DNA from: Prevotellaceae bacterium
Lineage (GTDB): Bacteria > Bacteroidota > Bacteroidia > Bacteroidales > UBA932
Assembly (NCBI GenBank): GCA_031276235.1
Contig: JAISNL010000182.1
Coordinates: 1-36,642 of the forward strand
DNA: 36,642 bases
Direction: 5' to 3'
The position numbers and the translations under genes were made by a program. Shown here in pieces: positions 8,492 to 17,340 of this stretch (within the stretch, counting starts at the first letter, position 1; each line of letters opens with the position of its first letter). Under the pieces are notes generated by a model that worked only from the letters and a program-made list of their open reading frames with translations, made no database searches and was not told where the DNA came from.

Positions 8492-10033
8492 TTACCAGTT
8501 TCCTGTTATAGATTTCAAACTCCACCATACAGGCGTTTTCATATTATTTTCACCACCCATTCGCTGTAATGCTTCGTGTGCATTTGCCGAATTTGTTGCC
8601 ATTGTTGTATTGGGGTAAGCAAAACGGGTAGGAAGAATATGATCGTTCAGAGTACCTGTGCCGATAACTAAATCAGGATAGCCTGTGCGACGATATTCGT
8701 GCCATGCTTCCATACCTGTCCAAAACAGCGCAAGGTATTTTTGACAGGCAATAAGTTTTTCAAGTTCGGCATCATTTTTTGCAATATCAAATGCTACTTC
8801 GGGATGCGCAAGATACACAGTAATATCGGCATCGGTAATTGTATAAGGAACAGTCATATATGCTCCGTAAGACGACCATTTTTGTAATGATGCCTTAATG
8901 GCATTGTCGTAATAACTTTTTGCTGCGGTTCTGCCTCCGCTGATAAGCCCTTTGAGTGCCGCTTCAGCAAATATAAACTGCACTTCTGCATAATCCATAA
9001 AAGTATAATCTCCATCGTTGCGAACAAATACTTCAAAATTCAATCTTGCTACTCCTGACGTTTTTCTTTCGGATATAGGACAGCCGGCAACCGCTCCTTT
9101 CCATCCTCCCGGTTTCATAACGCCATAAACGGGAAGACGGGGGTCAGTATAAGTTCCCTCATCAAAAACAGTCATTTTTATAATTTGTTCCGTAAGATGG
9201 CGTCCTCCAGATGTAAAGGAAGGTTCGTCGAAATCATTTCTGTTGAAATAATACAAAAATGGAGTTGCGCCCGAAAATACGCATTTGGCATTATCGTCAT
9301 TCGATTCAAAAACAGGGTAAGCAGACGGATTATCCAAAATTTCCTGTATTTTTGCTCCTGCATTCATTTCGTTTCGTCCGCTTACACGCATAAGCAGGCG
9401 AAGGTAGAGGGAATTGTTGAATTTGCGCCATTTTGCAGTATTTGCCCCATACATAATGTCGAGTGGAGATGTAAAATTCAGGCTGCTTGACTGATAAAGC
9501 GTATTTGCTTCTTCGAGTTCGGCAAACATTTGCTCAAATACTTCTTTTTGCGAATCAAATTTGGGTCGAATAAGCCCTATATTGCCTTTAAATGCTTCGG
9601 AATATGGAATATCTCCAAACATTTCGGTCAGTTCAGCAAGGTAAAATACCTTCAATGTATGTCCCAACGCTTTGAAAATGTCGTCGTTTTCTTCTTCTGC
9701 AAGCTGAAGCATGTGGTTTGCATTATTCGCATACTTTGAATAGAAATTCCAACGATTTGCCCAGTTTCCATCTGCTATGCTGTAAATATTTTCGTTACGG
9801 GTTGTTCCTCCTGCAAATGTGGTATATTGAATCAGTTCTCCGTTCCAGAACCATGTTGTATATGCCCAGTCGTTAGCGCCTCCGACAAGTATGGGGACAA
9901 ACATGTCGGCAGGTCTCGCATTACCCACATTAAATGTATTGGGATTTTCATTGGTATTTAGAAAATCTTCGGTACATGCTACAAAACAAAGTGTTGCAGC
10001 AATAATTAGTAATATTTTTTTGATTTTTTTCAT
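8492..10033 (-). CDS. SusD/RagB-like nutrient-binding lipoprotein
   Basis: An outer-membrane lipoprotein of the SusD-like_2 type that caps the SusC channel and binds ligand. I start it at the ATG at 10031-10033: the resulting signal peptide KKIKKILLIIAATLCFVAC ends in a lipobox. The longer start at 10063 would put ten residues before it and overlap the end of susC. Family marks are EDFLNTNENPNTF near the N-terminus, the TPR-like LKVFYLAELTEMFGDIPYSEA segment and the C-terminal WTGMEAWHEYRRTGYPDL. It lies directly after susC, with a 10-base gap from this start, and before the phosphoesterase-GDPD fusion. Length (513 residues) is normal. Ligand cannot be read from the sequence. Confidence 0.92.
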   Translation of the reverse strand: MKKIKKILLIIAATLCFVACTEDFLNTNENPNTFNVGNARPADMFVPILVGGANDWAYTTWFWNGELIQYTTFAGGTTRNENIYSIADGNWANRWNFYSKYANNANHMLQLAEEENDDIFKALGHTLKVFYLAELTEMFGDIPYSEAFKGNIGLIRPKFDSQKEVFEQMFAELEEANTLYQSSSLNFTSPLDIMYGANTAKWRKFNNSLYLRLLMRVSGRNEMNAGAKIQEILDNPSAYPVFESNDDNAKCVFSGATPFLYYFNRNDFDEPSFTSGGRHLTEQIIKMTVFDEGTYTDPRLPVYGVMKPGGWKGAVAGCPISERKTSGVARLNFEVFVRNDGDYTFMDYAEVQFIFAEAALKGLISGGRTAAKSYYDNAIKASLQKWSSYGAYMTVPYTITDADITVYLAHPEVAFDIAKNDAELEKLIACQKYLALFWTGMEAWHEYRRTGYPDLVIGTGTLNDHILPTRFAYPNTTMATNSANAHEALQRMGGENNMKTPVWWSLKSITGNW

Positions 10034-10043
10034 AATAAATATT

Positions 10044-13000
10044 TTAGAATTGAAGTTTAACATTAATGCCGTAAGTACGGGTCATTGGAAAAGTCATAGG
10101 CTCTATGCCTTTTATGATATTAGTGCCGTTCACAACGGCAGTTTCGGGGTCGTATTGGGGAAAATCGGTTATGCAGAAAATATTTGTAGCAAATATACCA
10201 ACGTTTGCACTTTGAAGAATTTTAAGTTTTTTACACAATTTTTGAGGTATGACATAATCCAGACGCAGTTCCTTGAATTTGAAATAAGATGTGCTGAATG
10301 TATTTTCGCGCGTATTGTCGCGAATCCACTTGTAATTTGCATAATAATCACGTGCATCGGCTATAGTCGTATTTTTTTTGTACGATACGCTTCCATCGGG
10401 ATTTTTTATTGCGTTAACTCCTTCAATCGCCAGACCGTCATAACGACCTTCAATAGAATTTTTAAGTTTACCCGTATAACTCAAAGCAAAATTTGTTACC
10501 GAATAGCAGTTCCCGCCTTTTTGCCATGCAAATGTCATGCCGAGAATGAAATCCTTATATCTGAATCTTTGGGTCATTCCCGCTTTCCAGTCAGGATTTA
10601 CTTTTGCTATTCTGGAAGTCGGGCTTTGGTCTAAAACAGGATTACCCGTACTTTCTGTTATAAGTTTCATGCCCGAACAATCAATACGATTCCCGTTTTC
10701 ATCAACATAATATGAATTTTCTGGCGCTCTCTGGTAATCGCGTCCGTAAATCCAGTAATCGCCTTCGCCTATGTATGAATAAATATAAGTACGGCTGCCT
10801 ATTGTAGTTGATGTCGGTGCCTGATACGGCTGGGCAGGAGCCCAGTCATCCGTCATTTTTTTAATGACAAAATTATTTTTCGACCAGTTTGCATTGATAC
10901 TCCATGTAAAATCTTTTGTCTTTACAGGTGTATATGCTGCTTCAATTTCAATACCTTTGTTCACAACTTCTCCTATATTTATAACCATACTTGTAGAGCC
11001 TGTAACCTGGTCAACAGGCGTTGAATATATTTGATCGGTTGTTGATGTATAATAATATGAAACATTTAAATCAATACGGTTTGACAGTAATTTTGTTTCG
11101 ATGCCTACTTCATAATTTTCTATATTTTCGGGCTTTATCAGTAGATTTTTTCTTGAGCCGGGTAATTGATAACCGCCGGGAAATGCTGTTGAGGAATACT
11201 GATCTTCAAGGTTAAACGGATCTGTTGCATTGCCGACATTAGCCCATGCTAAACGTAATTTGAGAAAATTAATCGCAGGGAATTTTTCTTGAAAATCGAA
11301 TACATTATTCAACAATACGCTTGCCGTAACCGAAGGATAAAAATATGACCAGTTATCCACATACAAGGTACTCGACCAGTCGTTACGACCTGTTATGTCG
11401 AGAAAATATGTATCAGCCCAGCTTAATGATACCAGCCCGAATATACTGTTTTTCTTTTCCTTGCTTCGGAAAGGCGTAATTGTGGCGGGAGATTCGGGCG
11501 TATCATTATTCAGTGAATACCAGCCATTCTGGTTAAGCCCGTTAACTACGCCTTTTGTGGTAAAATATTTATTTGCGAAGTGAATACCTCCAATGTATGC
11601 GTTTACGTCAAGTTTGTCGCCTATAAATTTCCCCCCGTACCTGAACATGAAATCAAGGTTAAAATCGAAATCCCTGATTGTTTGCTCGCTGTAATAGCCG
11701 TTTAAATATGAAATAGTGAATTTAGGTCTGATTTTTTGCCTGAATTCATTGCCTATATCGGTGGCGCCTTTTAATTCAAGTTCAAGTCCTTTGGCAAGTT
11801 TTATAATGAGCCTTGCATTTGCTGTAATACGGTCTCTGTCCACAGGATTAATCGCCTCGTATAAAGTTTGATATGGATTCCACGAATCGGAAGTTACAGG
11901 ATAAACCAAAGAACTGTTTTTCAAGTTTGTTTCGGTATATCGCCCATTGAAATATTCCGCTTTCCATGCTTTGTTTATATCATTAACGTTGTATCCCCAA
12001 GCCAACTGATACATAACGCATGATTCATCGTAACCGCTTATTGGTATATTATCGGAATAACGACGCGTATAAGTAATCCTTGTATCCAAAGTAATGTATT
12101 TGTTTAATTCCTGCTGCATGTTTGCCGCAAAAACCTGATGAACAGTGTTGGTATTGGGCATTATCCAGTCGGTACGGGTATCCGTGAATGAGAACCGTCC
12201 CATAAAACCGTTCCCGTTGTTACCGTCTATGGAAATATTGTTTTTCAAAGTAACGCCTGTTTGAAACAGTCCTGTGTACCAGTTATCGGCATATACAAAG
12301 GGAAGTTTTGTATAGGTATCGTTTTCCCAGTCGCGCGATGCGTAAAGATAACGCATCTTTTTAGGGTCAAATTTTTCACCCCAAGCCCCACGAGATGTAG
12401 AATTACGGCTGGCGGCTATTCCATCCATGGCTTTATCGGCAGGAACAGTCCAGAAGCAATAGGGATTTACAGCATCGCTACTTGGTCCGTATTCTGTCTG
12501 GAAATCTGGCCACCAACCTGCTTGTTCAAACGAAACGGAAGAGTTGATGGTTACTCCTATTCCTTTTTTCATGCGTCCTTTTTTGGTAGTGATAATAATA
12601 GCGCCGTTAGAAGCAAGAGAACCGTAAAGAGCAGAAGCTGCAGCTCCTTTCAATACAGTAGCGCTTTCAATGTCTTCGGGATTAATATCGTTCATTCCGT
12701 TGCCGAAGTCAACAGAAACATCCGCATTTGCATAATTTGCCCCGCTGCCGCTTGCTGTAGGTCTTGCACTTGCAATAATTCCATCTATAACATACAGCAC
12801 ATTGTTCTTTGAATGGTTCAAAGAATTCTCACCACGCAGAATAACGCGGCGACTGCCCATTGGTCCTGTATTTCCTGACTGTATTTCCAAACCTGCAACC
12901 TTGCCTGCCATGGCATCAATCCAGTTGTTTTCTACTGCCTGAGTCAGTTCTTCTCCATTGAATTTTGTTACAGCATAGCCAAGTGATTTTTTTTCGCGGG

Positions 13001-13337
13001 TAATGCCCATAGCAGTTACTACCGATTCGTTTATCTGCTCTGCATCGGATTCCATTGTAACATTTACCACGCTTTGCCTGCCAGAGGCAATTTCCACGGT
13101 TTTGTATCCGAGAAACTGAAAAATCAAAACCGCATCATCAGGAACATTTCGCAGCGTATATTTTCCATCCATATCGGAAGATGCTCCAATATTCGCATTT
13201 CCCTTTACCGAAATATAAGCTCCGGGTAAGCCGGTTGCGCCATCGCTGTCGTAAATGACGCCTGTAACAACATTTTGCGCAGTTGCCACTGTCGCCAGAC
13301 AAAGTAAAATAATAAACGTTGTAAATAATTTTTTCAT
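10044..13337 (-). CDS. SusC/RagA TonB-linked outer-membrane transporter
   Basis: A roughly 1,097-residue TonB-dependent transporter. The preferred start is ATG 13335-13337, giving signal peptide KKLFTTFIILLCLATVATAQ; ATGs at 13340 and 13355 would add residues. It has the carboxypeptidase-like domain (VVTGVIYDSDGATGLPGAYI), the TonB-box/plug region (SVVTAMGITREKKSLGYAV, then GLEIQSGNTGPMGSRRVIL), the DIESATVLKGAAASALYGS motif that marks SusC proteins, and a long beta-barrel ending in NVKLQF with the terminal Phe needed for outer-membrane insertion. It would import an oligomer too large for porins, energised by TonB, together with the downstream SusD. It lies 36 bases after the first phosphoesterase. 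No frameshift is seen. Confidence 0.95.
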   Translation of the reverse strand: MKKLFTTFIILLCLATVATAQNVVTGVIYDSDGATGLPGAYISVKGNANIGASSDMDGKYTLRNVPDDAVLIFQFLGYKTVEIASGRQSVVNVTMESDAEQINESVVTAMGITREKKSLGYAVTKFNGEELTQAVENNWIDAMAGKVAGLEIQSGNTGPMGSRRVILRGENSLNHSKNNVLYVIDGIIASARPTASGSGANYANADVSVDFGNGMNDINPEDIESATVLKGAAASALYGSLASNGAIIITTKKGRMKKGIGVTINSSVSFEQAGWWPDFQTEYGPSSDAVNPYCFWTVPADKAMDGIAASRNSTSRGAWGEKFDPKKMRYLYASRDWENDTYTKLPFVYADNWYTGLFQTGVTLKNNISIDGNNGNGFMGRFSFTDTRTDWIMPNTNTVHQVFAANMQQELNKYITLDTRITYTRRYSDNIPISGYDESCVMYQLAWGYNVNDINKAWKAEYFNGRYTETNLKNSSLVYPVTSDSWNPYQTLYEAINPVDRDRITANARLIIKLAKGLELELKGATDIGNEFRQKIRPKFTISYLNGYYSEQTIRDFDFNLDFMFRYGGKFIGDKLDVNAYIGGIHFANKYFTTKGVVNGLNQNGWYSLNNDTPESPATITPFRSKEKKNSIFGLVSLSWADTYFLDITGRNDWSSTLYVDNWSYFYPSVTASVLLNNVFDFQEKFPAINFLKLRLAWANVGNATDPFNLEDQYSSTAFPGGYQLPGSRKNLLIKPENIENYEVGIETKLLSNRIDLNVSYYYTSTTDQIYSTPVDQVTGSTSMVINIGEVVNKGIEIEAAYTPVKTKDFTWSINANWSKNNFVIKKMTDDWAPAQPYQAPTSTTIGSRTYIYSYIGEGDYWIYGRDYQRAPENSYYVDENGNRIDCSGMKLITESTGNPVLDQSPTSRIAKVNPDWKAGMTQRFRYKDFILGMTFAWQKGGNCYSVTNFALSYTGKLKNSIEGRYDGLAIEGVNAIKNPDGSVSYKKNTTIADARDYYANYKWIRDNTRENTFSTSYFKFKELRLDYVIPQKLCKKLKILQSANVGIFATNIFCITDFPQYDPETAVVNGTNIIKGIEPMTFPMTRTYGINVKLQF

Positions 13338-13373
13338 CATTAAAAATTTTGTCATATAAATATTTTTTAGAAT

Positions 13374-15341
13374 TTATTGCATTGAGGTTGAAAATTCTTT
13401 GGGTCTCGTCATAGTTTCGGTATATTCGTTCCCAAATCCATCCGTTACTTTTATATTTATTGTTGATTCGGGGCTGGATGCCTGCACGCGAAACATGTGA
13501 GTAGTGGTGTTCGTTACGAATGCACTTGTAGGCGCTTGTTGTCCCACTTCAAAACGTTTGGCTTCGTAAGAGATAATGTGCAAAGGGTCTTTTGTACTTA
13601 TGCGTGTTACTGGCAACACGGTTTCGCCTTCTTTTACTTCAATATTCCAGTTTGGGTCGTAATTCCAGATATTTATAAGGATATAATTGTCGGCGCTTTG
13701 ATTTTTATATTCGCCCGCATAAGTATTTTCAAACAAAATTTTATGTGTATCCGAAGCATGTGGAGTATATTTTTCGGCAGTTATATGTATTGTATTCCTG
13801 TCATAAGTGCGGAACTGTTTTTCTTTGGGATAACCAATACTTTTGTAATACCATTTAATATTGCGTCCTGATATTTCGTAAACGCCATAGCCGCCGGGTT
13901 CTCCATCTTTACAGATATGATTTCCGGCATATCCGTTTTTGCCTGTCCACCACCATGTAGCGCAGACAGCGCCGGTATTGTGTTCAAAGGTGTTGCCATC
14001 TGACACATTGTAATTCAAATGAGTATGTCCGGTAAGGTAATGTACGGTTGAGAATTCGGAGAAACAGTTTTTAAGTTCCGTTCCATTTTGCAGAGATATT
14101 GAATGTGTCTGGTTTTCACCGCTTATATTCACACTGTACAACGGACAATGCATTGCCACTATAACAGGCGCTGTTTTGTCGGTAACTGTTGCAAGGTCTT
14201 TCTTAAGCCATTCTATCTGGGCTGTAACAACTTTTTGGTTATAATTTCTATCGCCTATAATGCCAATTGAGCCGCCTTCATTAATATATTCAACATTATC
14301 AAGGACAACATAATGGATTTCGCCTATATTAAACGAATAATACGTAGGTCCGGCAACCGTTTTGTAAGTTTTTTCGGCAAGCCAGTCGTTTGCAAAATAA
14401 GGATCGTTATCGTGATTACCTATTGTGTTAAACAGCGGGCATCCAATACTTTTTATTGCATTTATGTATTCTGGTAAAGCATAACTGTTTTGATACCAGT
14501 AAAGTTCCCAACTCATATCGCCAAGCGTGATGCCGTAAATTTTTCTGTTCAATATGCTGTACTGAGCGCACATAGCCTTTGTTTCTGCAAGAAAATTAAG
14601 TTCAAACTGGCTTATGTCGTTGTTGCGGTTTGCCAAATGCAAATCAGCCATAGCCAAAACAGTATATTCGCTCTGGTCTGACTGCACAAGGCTAAAATCC
14701 TTTTGCTCTACAGCGGTTTGCGGTTGTGTTAAGTAGGCAAAAAACTGTACCATCCCGTTTTTAACAGGCGCTTCGTATCCTGAAGGCACGGAAATAAATA
14801 CATAACCGTTTTCCTTTGCTGACGACAAGTAATAAATGCCGTTTTCATCTGTAACCGTTACATCGAATCCATCTGAAACAACTACATCTGCTACACCTTC
14901 GCTACCACAATACACAACGCCTTTAATGTTTTTGCCTGCAACGTCTGGAATACTCAAATTTGCAATAATTACAATATTCAAATAACTGAGCGACTCTGAA
15001 ATATCTCCGCGAGTTACCGAAAAAGCGTAAAGCCCCGTATTTAATTCCGCAGGAACGATAAATGTAACAGAATTATCACTAACGGCAGTAACAGTAATAG
15101 TATAAACCGTACCGTCATTTGCCTTTAAGTCGAGAATATCGCCCATTTCAAAGCCATTGCCTTTGACTGTTACTTCTGCTCCTCTGTAAGTTTCAATCAA
15201 AGGAGGAATTATAACTCCGGTGATATTCAGAGTACTTAATTTTAAAGGTTCTTTTTCCTTTTCGCAACTCATAAATCCAACCGAAACAGCAATGGCAATT
15301 ATGACCATCGCAATACATGATTTTAATTTTAGTCTTTTCAT
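13374..15341 (-). CDS. Calcineurin-like phosphoesterase lipoprotein (IPT/TIG plus MetallophosN/C)
   Basis: A 655-residue lipoprotein; I use the ATG at 15339-15341, which gives a normal signal peptide ending in GFMSC, lipidated at Cys26. Domains: an IPT/TIG-like Ig domain (about 35-125), a carboxypeptidase-like MetallophosN domain (about 137-215), a calcineurin-like phosphoesterase (about 225-450) and a MetallophosC beta domain to the end. Counting from the upstream in-frame Met at 15353 (subtract 4 for the start used here), the metal ligands are DLH 237-239, GDM 278-280, GNHD 312-315, H402 and GHTH 442-445, all present. It should remove phosphate from an external or periplasmic ligand. It is the first gene of the Sus-like operon; the IPT domain may hold it on the cell surface. 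Substrate unknown. Confidence 0.88.
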   Translation of the reverse strand: MKRLKLKSCIAMVIIAIAVSVGFMSCEKEKEPLKLSTLNITGVIIPPLIETYRGAEVTVKGNGFEMGDILDLKANDGTVYTITVTAVSDNSVTFIVPAELNTGLYAFSVTRGDISESLSYLNIVIIANLSIPDVAGKNIKGVVYCGSEGVADVVVSDGFDVTVTDENGIYYLSSAKENGYVFISVPSGYEAPVKNGMVQFFAYLTQPQTAVEQKDFSLVQSDQSEYTVLAMADLHLANRNNDISQFELNFLAETKAMCAQYSILNRKIYGITLGDMSWELYWYQNSYALPEYINAIKSIGCPLFNTIGNHDNDPYFANDWLAEKTYKTVAGPTYYSFNIGEIHYVVLDNVEYINEGGSIGIIGDRNYNQKVVTAQIEWLKKDLATVTDKTAPVIVAMHCPLYSVNISGENQTHSISLQNGTELKNCFSEFSTVHYLTGHTHLNYNVSDGNTFEHNTGAVCATWWWTGKNGYAGNHICKDGEPGGYGVYEISGRNIKWYYKSIGYPKEKQFRTYDRNTIHITAEKYTPHASDTHKILFENTYAGEYKNQSADNYILINIWNYDPNWNIEVKEGETVLPVTRISTKDPLHIISYEAKRFEVGQQAPTSAFVTNTTTHMFRVQASSPESTINIKVTDGFGNEYTETMTRPKEFSTSMQ

Positions 15342-15381
15342 CGTTTTTATCATTCGTTTACTTATATAAAAAAAATTTTCG

Positions 15382-15389
15382 CAAAAATA
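15382..15389 (-). promoter_or_regulatory. Promoter -7 box for the Sus-like operon
   Basis: On the minus strand TATTTTTG fits TAnnTTTG and lies 40 bases before the start codon at 15341. The upstream TTTG box is not clear. No binding site for a hybrid two-component or anti-sigma system is recognisable, and neither regulator type is encoded in the window. Confidence 0.4.
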
Positions 15390-15735
15390 AATTAATAATT
15401 ATTTGCATTTTGTATTGTTATATCATTGTAATTGATATTTCATTATTTCGTTACAGAGCCAGCGGAAGACGATGCACACGATACTGTGAAAATGACAGAC
15501 TTAAACTGCAGCACAGGCTGACCATTTGCATTGGCAGAATTATTATTAATGTACTTTAATAAATAATATTCAGAAACCTTTGCAAGGCGAAAACAGTGTC
15601 GGGTACATGTGCCGAGCATTGGTAGAATACAGTAAAAATGCGCACAATCAACATGATAATTTCTGTTTTTTTGCGGTTGCTTGTGGCTGCATACATTGTA
15701 TTAGGCTGCAAAAAAAAATAATTTCTGTAAACATA
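15390..15735. other. Gene-free stretch between divergent operons
   Basis: About 350 bases with no convincing gene. A short open stretch (15441-15513) could encode an acidic tail with TEPAEDDAHDTVKMTDLN, ending at TGA, but has no start or partner, and an 80-codon frame starting at 15317 looks random. No long inverted repeat or tRNA is seen. It holds the upstream parts of both promoters and probably decayed sequence. Confidence 0.4.
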
Positions 15736-15767
15736 TTTTGAAAAAAAGTTTTTTGTATGTAACTTTG
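15736..15767 (+). promoter_or_regulatory. Strong Bacteroidetes promoter for carA
   Basis: TTTTG (15736-15740) is followed after 19 bases by TAACTTTG (15760-15767), the best match to the TTTG-N19-TAnnTTTG consensus in this window. Transcription would start near 15774, leaving a leader of about 120 bases before carA that contains a short ORF and an intrinsic terminator. Confidence 0.75.
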
Positions 15768-15789
15768 CAAAGTTTTAAAATATGATTGT

Positions 15790-15897
15790 ATGAATGTCGA
15801 ACATTATAAATTACTCGATTATAATAAATCAAACGGTACAAGCGTTTGCCTGTGCCGTTTTTTTATGTTTGCAACTTTTTATCCGTATAAAAAATGA
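15790..15897 (+). CDS. Candidate 35-residue leader peptide of carA
   Basis: An ATG 16 bases after the predicted transcription start opens a frame that runs without a stop through the terminator hairpin (15831-15864) and ends at TGA 15895-15897, overlapping the carA ATG as ATGA. The peptide begins MNVEHYKLLDYNKSNG and is rich in aromatic residues in its second half. The start has no clear ribosome-binding site, which is common in this phylum. The geometry resembles the E. coli pyrBI leader, where translation through the terminator prevents its folding, and the ATGA overlap would allow translational coupling to carA. Whether it is translated is inference. Confidence 0.4.
   Translation: MNVEHYKLLDYNKSNGTSVCLCRFFMFATFYPYKK
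15831..15864 (+). terminator. Intrinsic terminator in the carA leader (attenuator candidate)
   Basis: AAACGGTACA (15831-15840) pairs completely with TGTGCCGTTT (15851-15860), with one G-T wobble, around a 10-base loop, and seven Ts follow at 15858-15864. This is a textbook intrinsic terminator, yet it lies between the promoter at 15736 and carA at 15894, with no gene ending before it except the leader ORF that reads through it. That arrangement implies premature termination as a control of carA. Confidence 0.75.
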
Positions 15898-16976
15898 AAG
15901 CAAAATTAATCCTTGAAAACGGAAATCAATTCGATGGAATATCGTTTGGCTATCAACAGCCGACTTCGGGCGAAGTGGTTTTTAATACAGCAATGTGCGG
16001 ATATCCCGAAAGCCTTACCGACCCATCGTATATAGGCGAAATTCTGACGCTGACATATCCGCTGATTGGAAATTACGGAATACCGGAAAATAATATCGGC
16101 AACGACGGGCTGTCTCAATTTTTTGAATCCGAAAAAATACACGTGCGTGCGCTTATCGTATCCGATTATTCAGAAAACTATTGCCACTGGAATGCCCGCG
16201 AAAGTTTGAGCTACTGGCTTAAACAGCAACAAATACCCGCAATATCCAACATCGACACTCGCGCTCTTACAAAACTTTTGCGCGAAAAAGGCAGCATGCT
16301 CGGACAAATTGTGTTTGGCATCGATTCTCCATTTGCGCAAATTTACAATCCTGCCGCCGAAAACCTTGTAGAGCAGGCTTCATGCAAAAATATTATACGG
16401 TACAACGAAGGCGGCAAATATAAAATAGCGCTTGTTGACTGCGGAGTAAAGCACAACATTATACGCTGCCTGCTTAAACGCAACGTTGAAATTATACGCA
16501 CGCCATGGGATTACGATTTTACTGAAATTGATTATGACGGACTGTTTATTTCAAACGGGCCTGGCGATCCTGAACACTGCACAAAAACAGTAGAAAATAT
16601 TCGTAAAACGCTGAACGGAGACAAACCGGTTTTCGGAATTTGCATGGGTAATCAACTGCTGGCGCTGGCAAGCGGAGCAAAAACCTACAAACTGAAATAC
16701 GGACATCGCAGCCACAATCAGCCTGTGCAAATGCTTACCGACAAGCGCTGTTTTGTAACTTCGCAAAATCATGGCTACGCTGTTGACAATACAACATTAG
16801 GCAACGACTGGCAACAACTTTTTGTGAACCTCAACGATGGAACAAACGAAGGAATATGCCACAAAACAAAACCTTTCTTTTCGGCGCAGTTTCATCCCGA
16901 AGCGGCAAGCGGTCCCGTTGATACGGAATTTCTGTTTGATGAATTTTTGAAAAAAATAGCCGAATCGTCAATATAA
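15894..16976 (+). CDS. carA: Carbamoyl-phosphate synthase small (glutaminase) subunit
   Basis: A 360-residue CarA. The N-terminal CPSase small domain is marked by GYQQPTSGEVVFNTAMCGYPE and SNIDTRALTKLLREKG; the class I glutamine amidotransferase domain has SNGPGDP, the nucleophile in FGICMGNQLLALA (Cys250), and FHPEA (His334, Glu336). It hydrolyses glutamine and channels ammonia to CarB for carbamoyl phosphate, feeding pyrimidine and arginine synthesis in the cytoplasm. The start is ATG 15894, overlapping the stop of the leader ORF. Unusually for a bacterium with adjacent car genes, carB lies 2.4 kb downstream, past a repeat array and three unrelated genes. Confidence 0.97.
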   Translation: MKAKLILENGNQFDGISFGYQQPTSGEVVFNTAMCGYPESLTDPSYIGEILTLTYPLIGNYGIPENNIGNDGLSQFFESEKIHVRALIVSDYSENYCHWNARESLSYWLKQQQIPAISNIDTRALTKLLREKGSMLGQIVFGIDSPFAQIYNPAAENLVEQASCKNIIRYNEGGKYKIALVDCGVKHNIIRCLLKRNVEIIRTPWDYDFTEIDYDGLFISNGPGDPEHCTKTVENIRKTLNGDKPVFGICMGNQLLALASGAKTYKLKYGHRSHNQPVQMLTDKRCFVTSQNHGYAVDNTTLGNDWQQLFVNLNDGTNEGICHKTKPFFSAQFHPEAASGPVDTEFLFDEFLKKIAESSI

Positions 16977-17028
16977 TGTGTTATGCTGGAATACTGTAAA
17001 AAGATATGGAAATCAAATATAAGTTCCC

Positions 17029-17274
17029 AAAATCGGAACGAAAGATGCACATCGGATTTATTCATTCGGAAATCCCGAACAGGAGATGCACATCGGATTT
17101 GTTCTTTCGGAAATCCCGAACGAAAGATACACATCGGATTTGTTCATTCGGAAATCCCGAACAAGAGATGCACATCGGATTTGTTCGTTCGGAAATCCCG
17201 AACAAGAGATGCACATCGGATTTGCTCATTCGGAAATCCCGAACAAGAGATGCACATCGGATTTGTTTATTCGG
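17029..17274 (+). repeat. Tandem array of six 41-bp units
   Basis: Units start at 17029, 17070, 17111, 17152, 17193 and 17234, each exactly 41 bases; a seventh begins with TCGGAAAAA but diverges at 17275. Each unit holds two small inverted repeats, GATG-CA-CATC and TTCGG-AAATC-CCGAA. Units differ by a few substitutions, the first being the most diverged. Because 41 is not a multiple of three and the unit lacks TAA, TAG and TGA in every forward frame, all three forward frames are open across the array. There are no variable spacers, so it is not CRISPR. It separates carA from the DUF6261 gene. Function unknown. Confidence 0.9.
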
Positions 17275-17340
17275 AAAAAATATATTGGGAAATATAATGT
17301 TTTATATAAAATTTAATTTATAATCAAAAATAAAAAAATT

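Noticed and set aside
9891-10634. 247-codon plus-strand ORF
   Set aside because: It lies antisense across the susD/susC junction, both of which have clear family motifs; its product is low-information and hydrophobic from reverse-read codons.
12261-12812. 183-codon plus-strand ORF
   Set aside because: Antisense to the susC plug and barrel region; Cys- and Ser-rich shadow translation.
15317-15559. 80-codon plus-strand ORF before carA
   Set aside because: Starts inside the divergent promoter, with AT-rich random-looking composition and no recognisable domain.
17029-17274. CRISPR array
   Set aside because: The 41-bp units are contiguous with no variable spacers and no cas genes are near.
16983-17323. 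Three overlapping ORFs of 76-105 codons as real genes
   Set aside because: They are the same repeat read in three phases, with no start context, domain or neighbour supporting translation.
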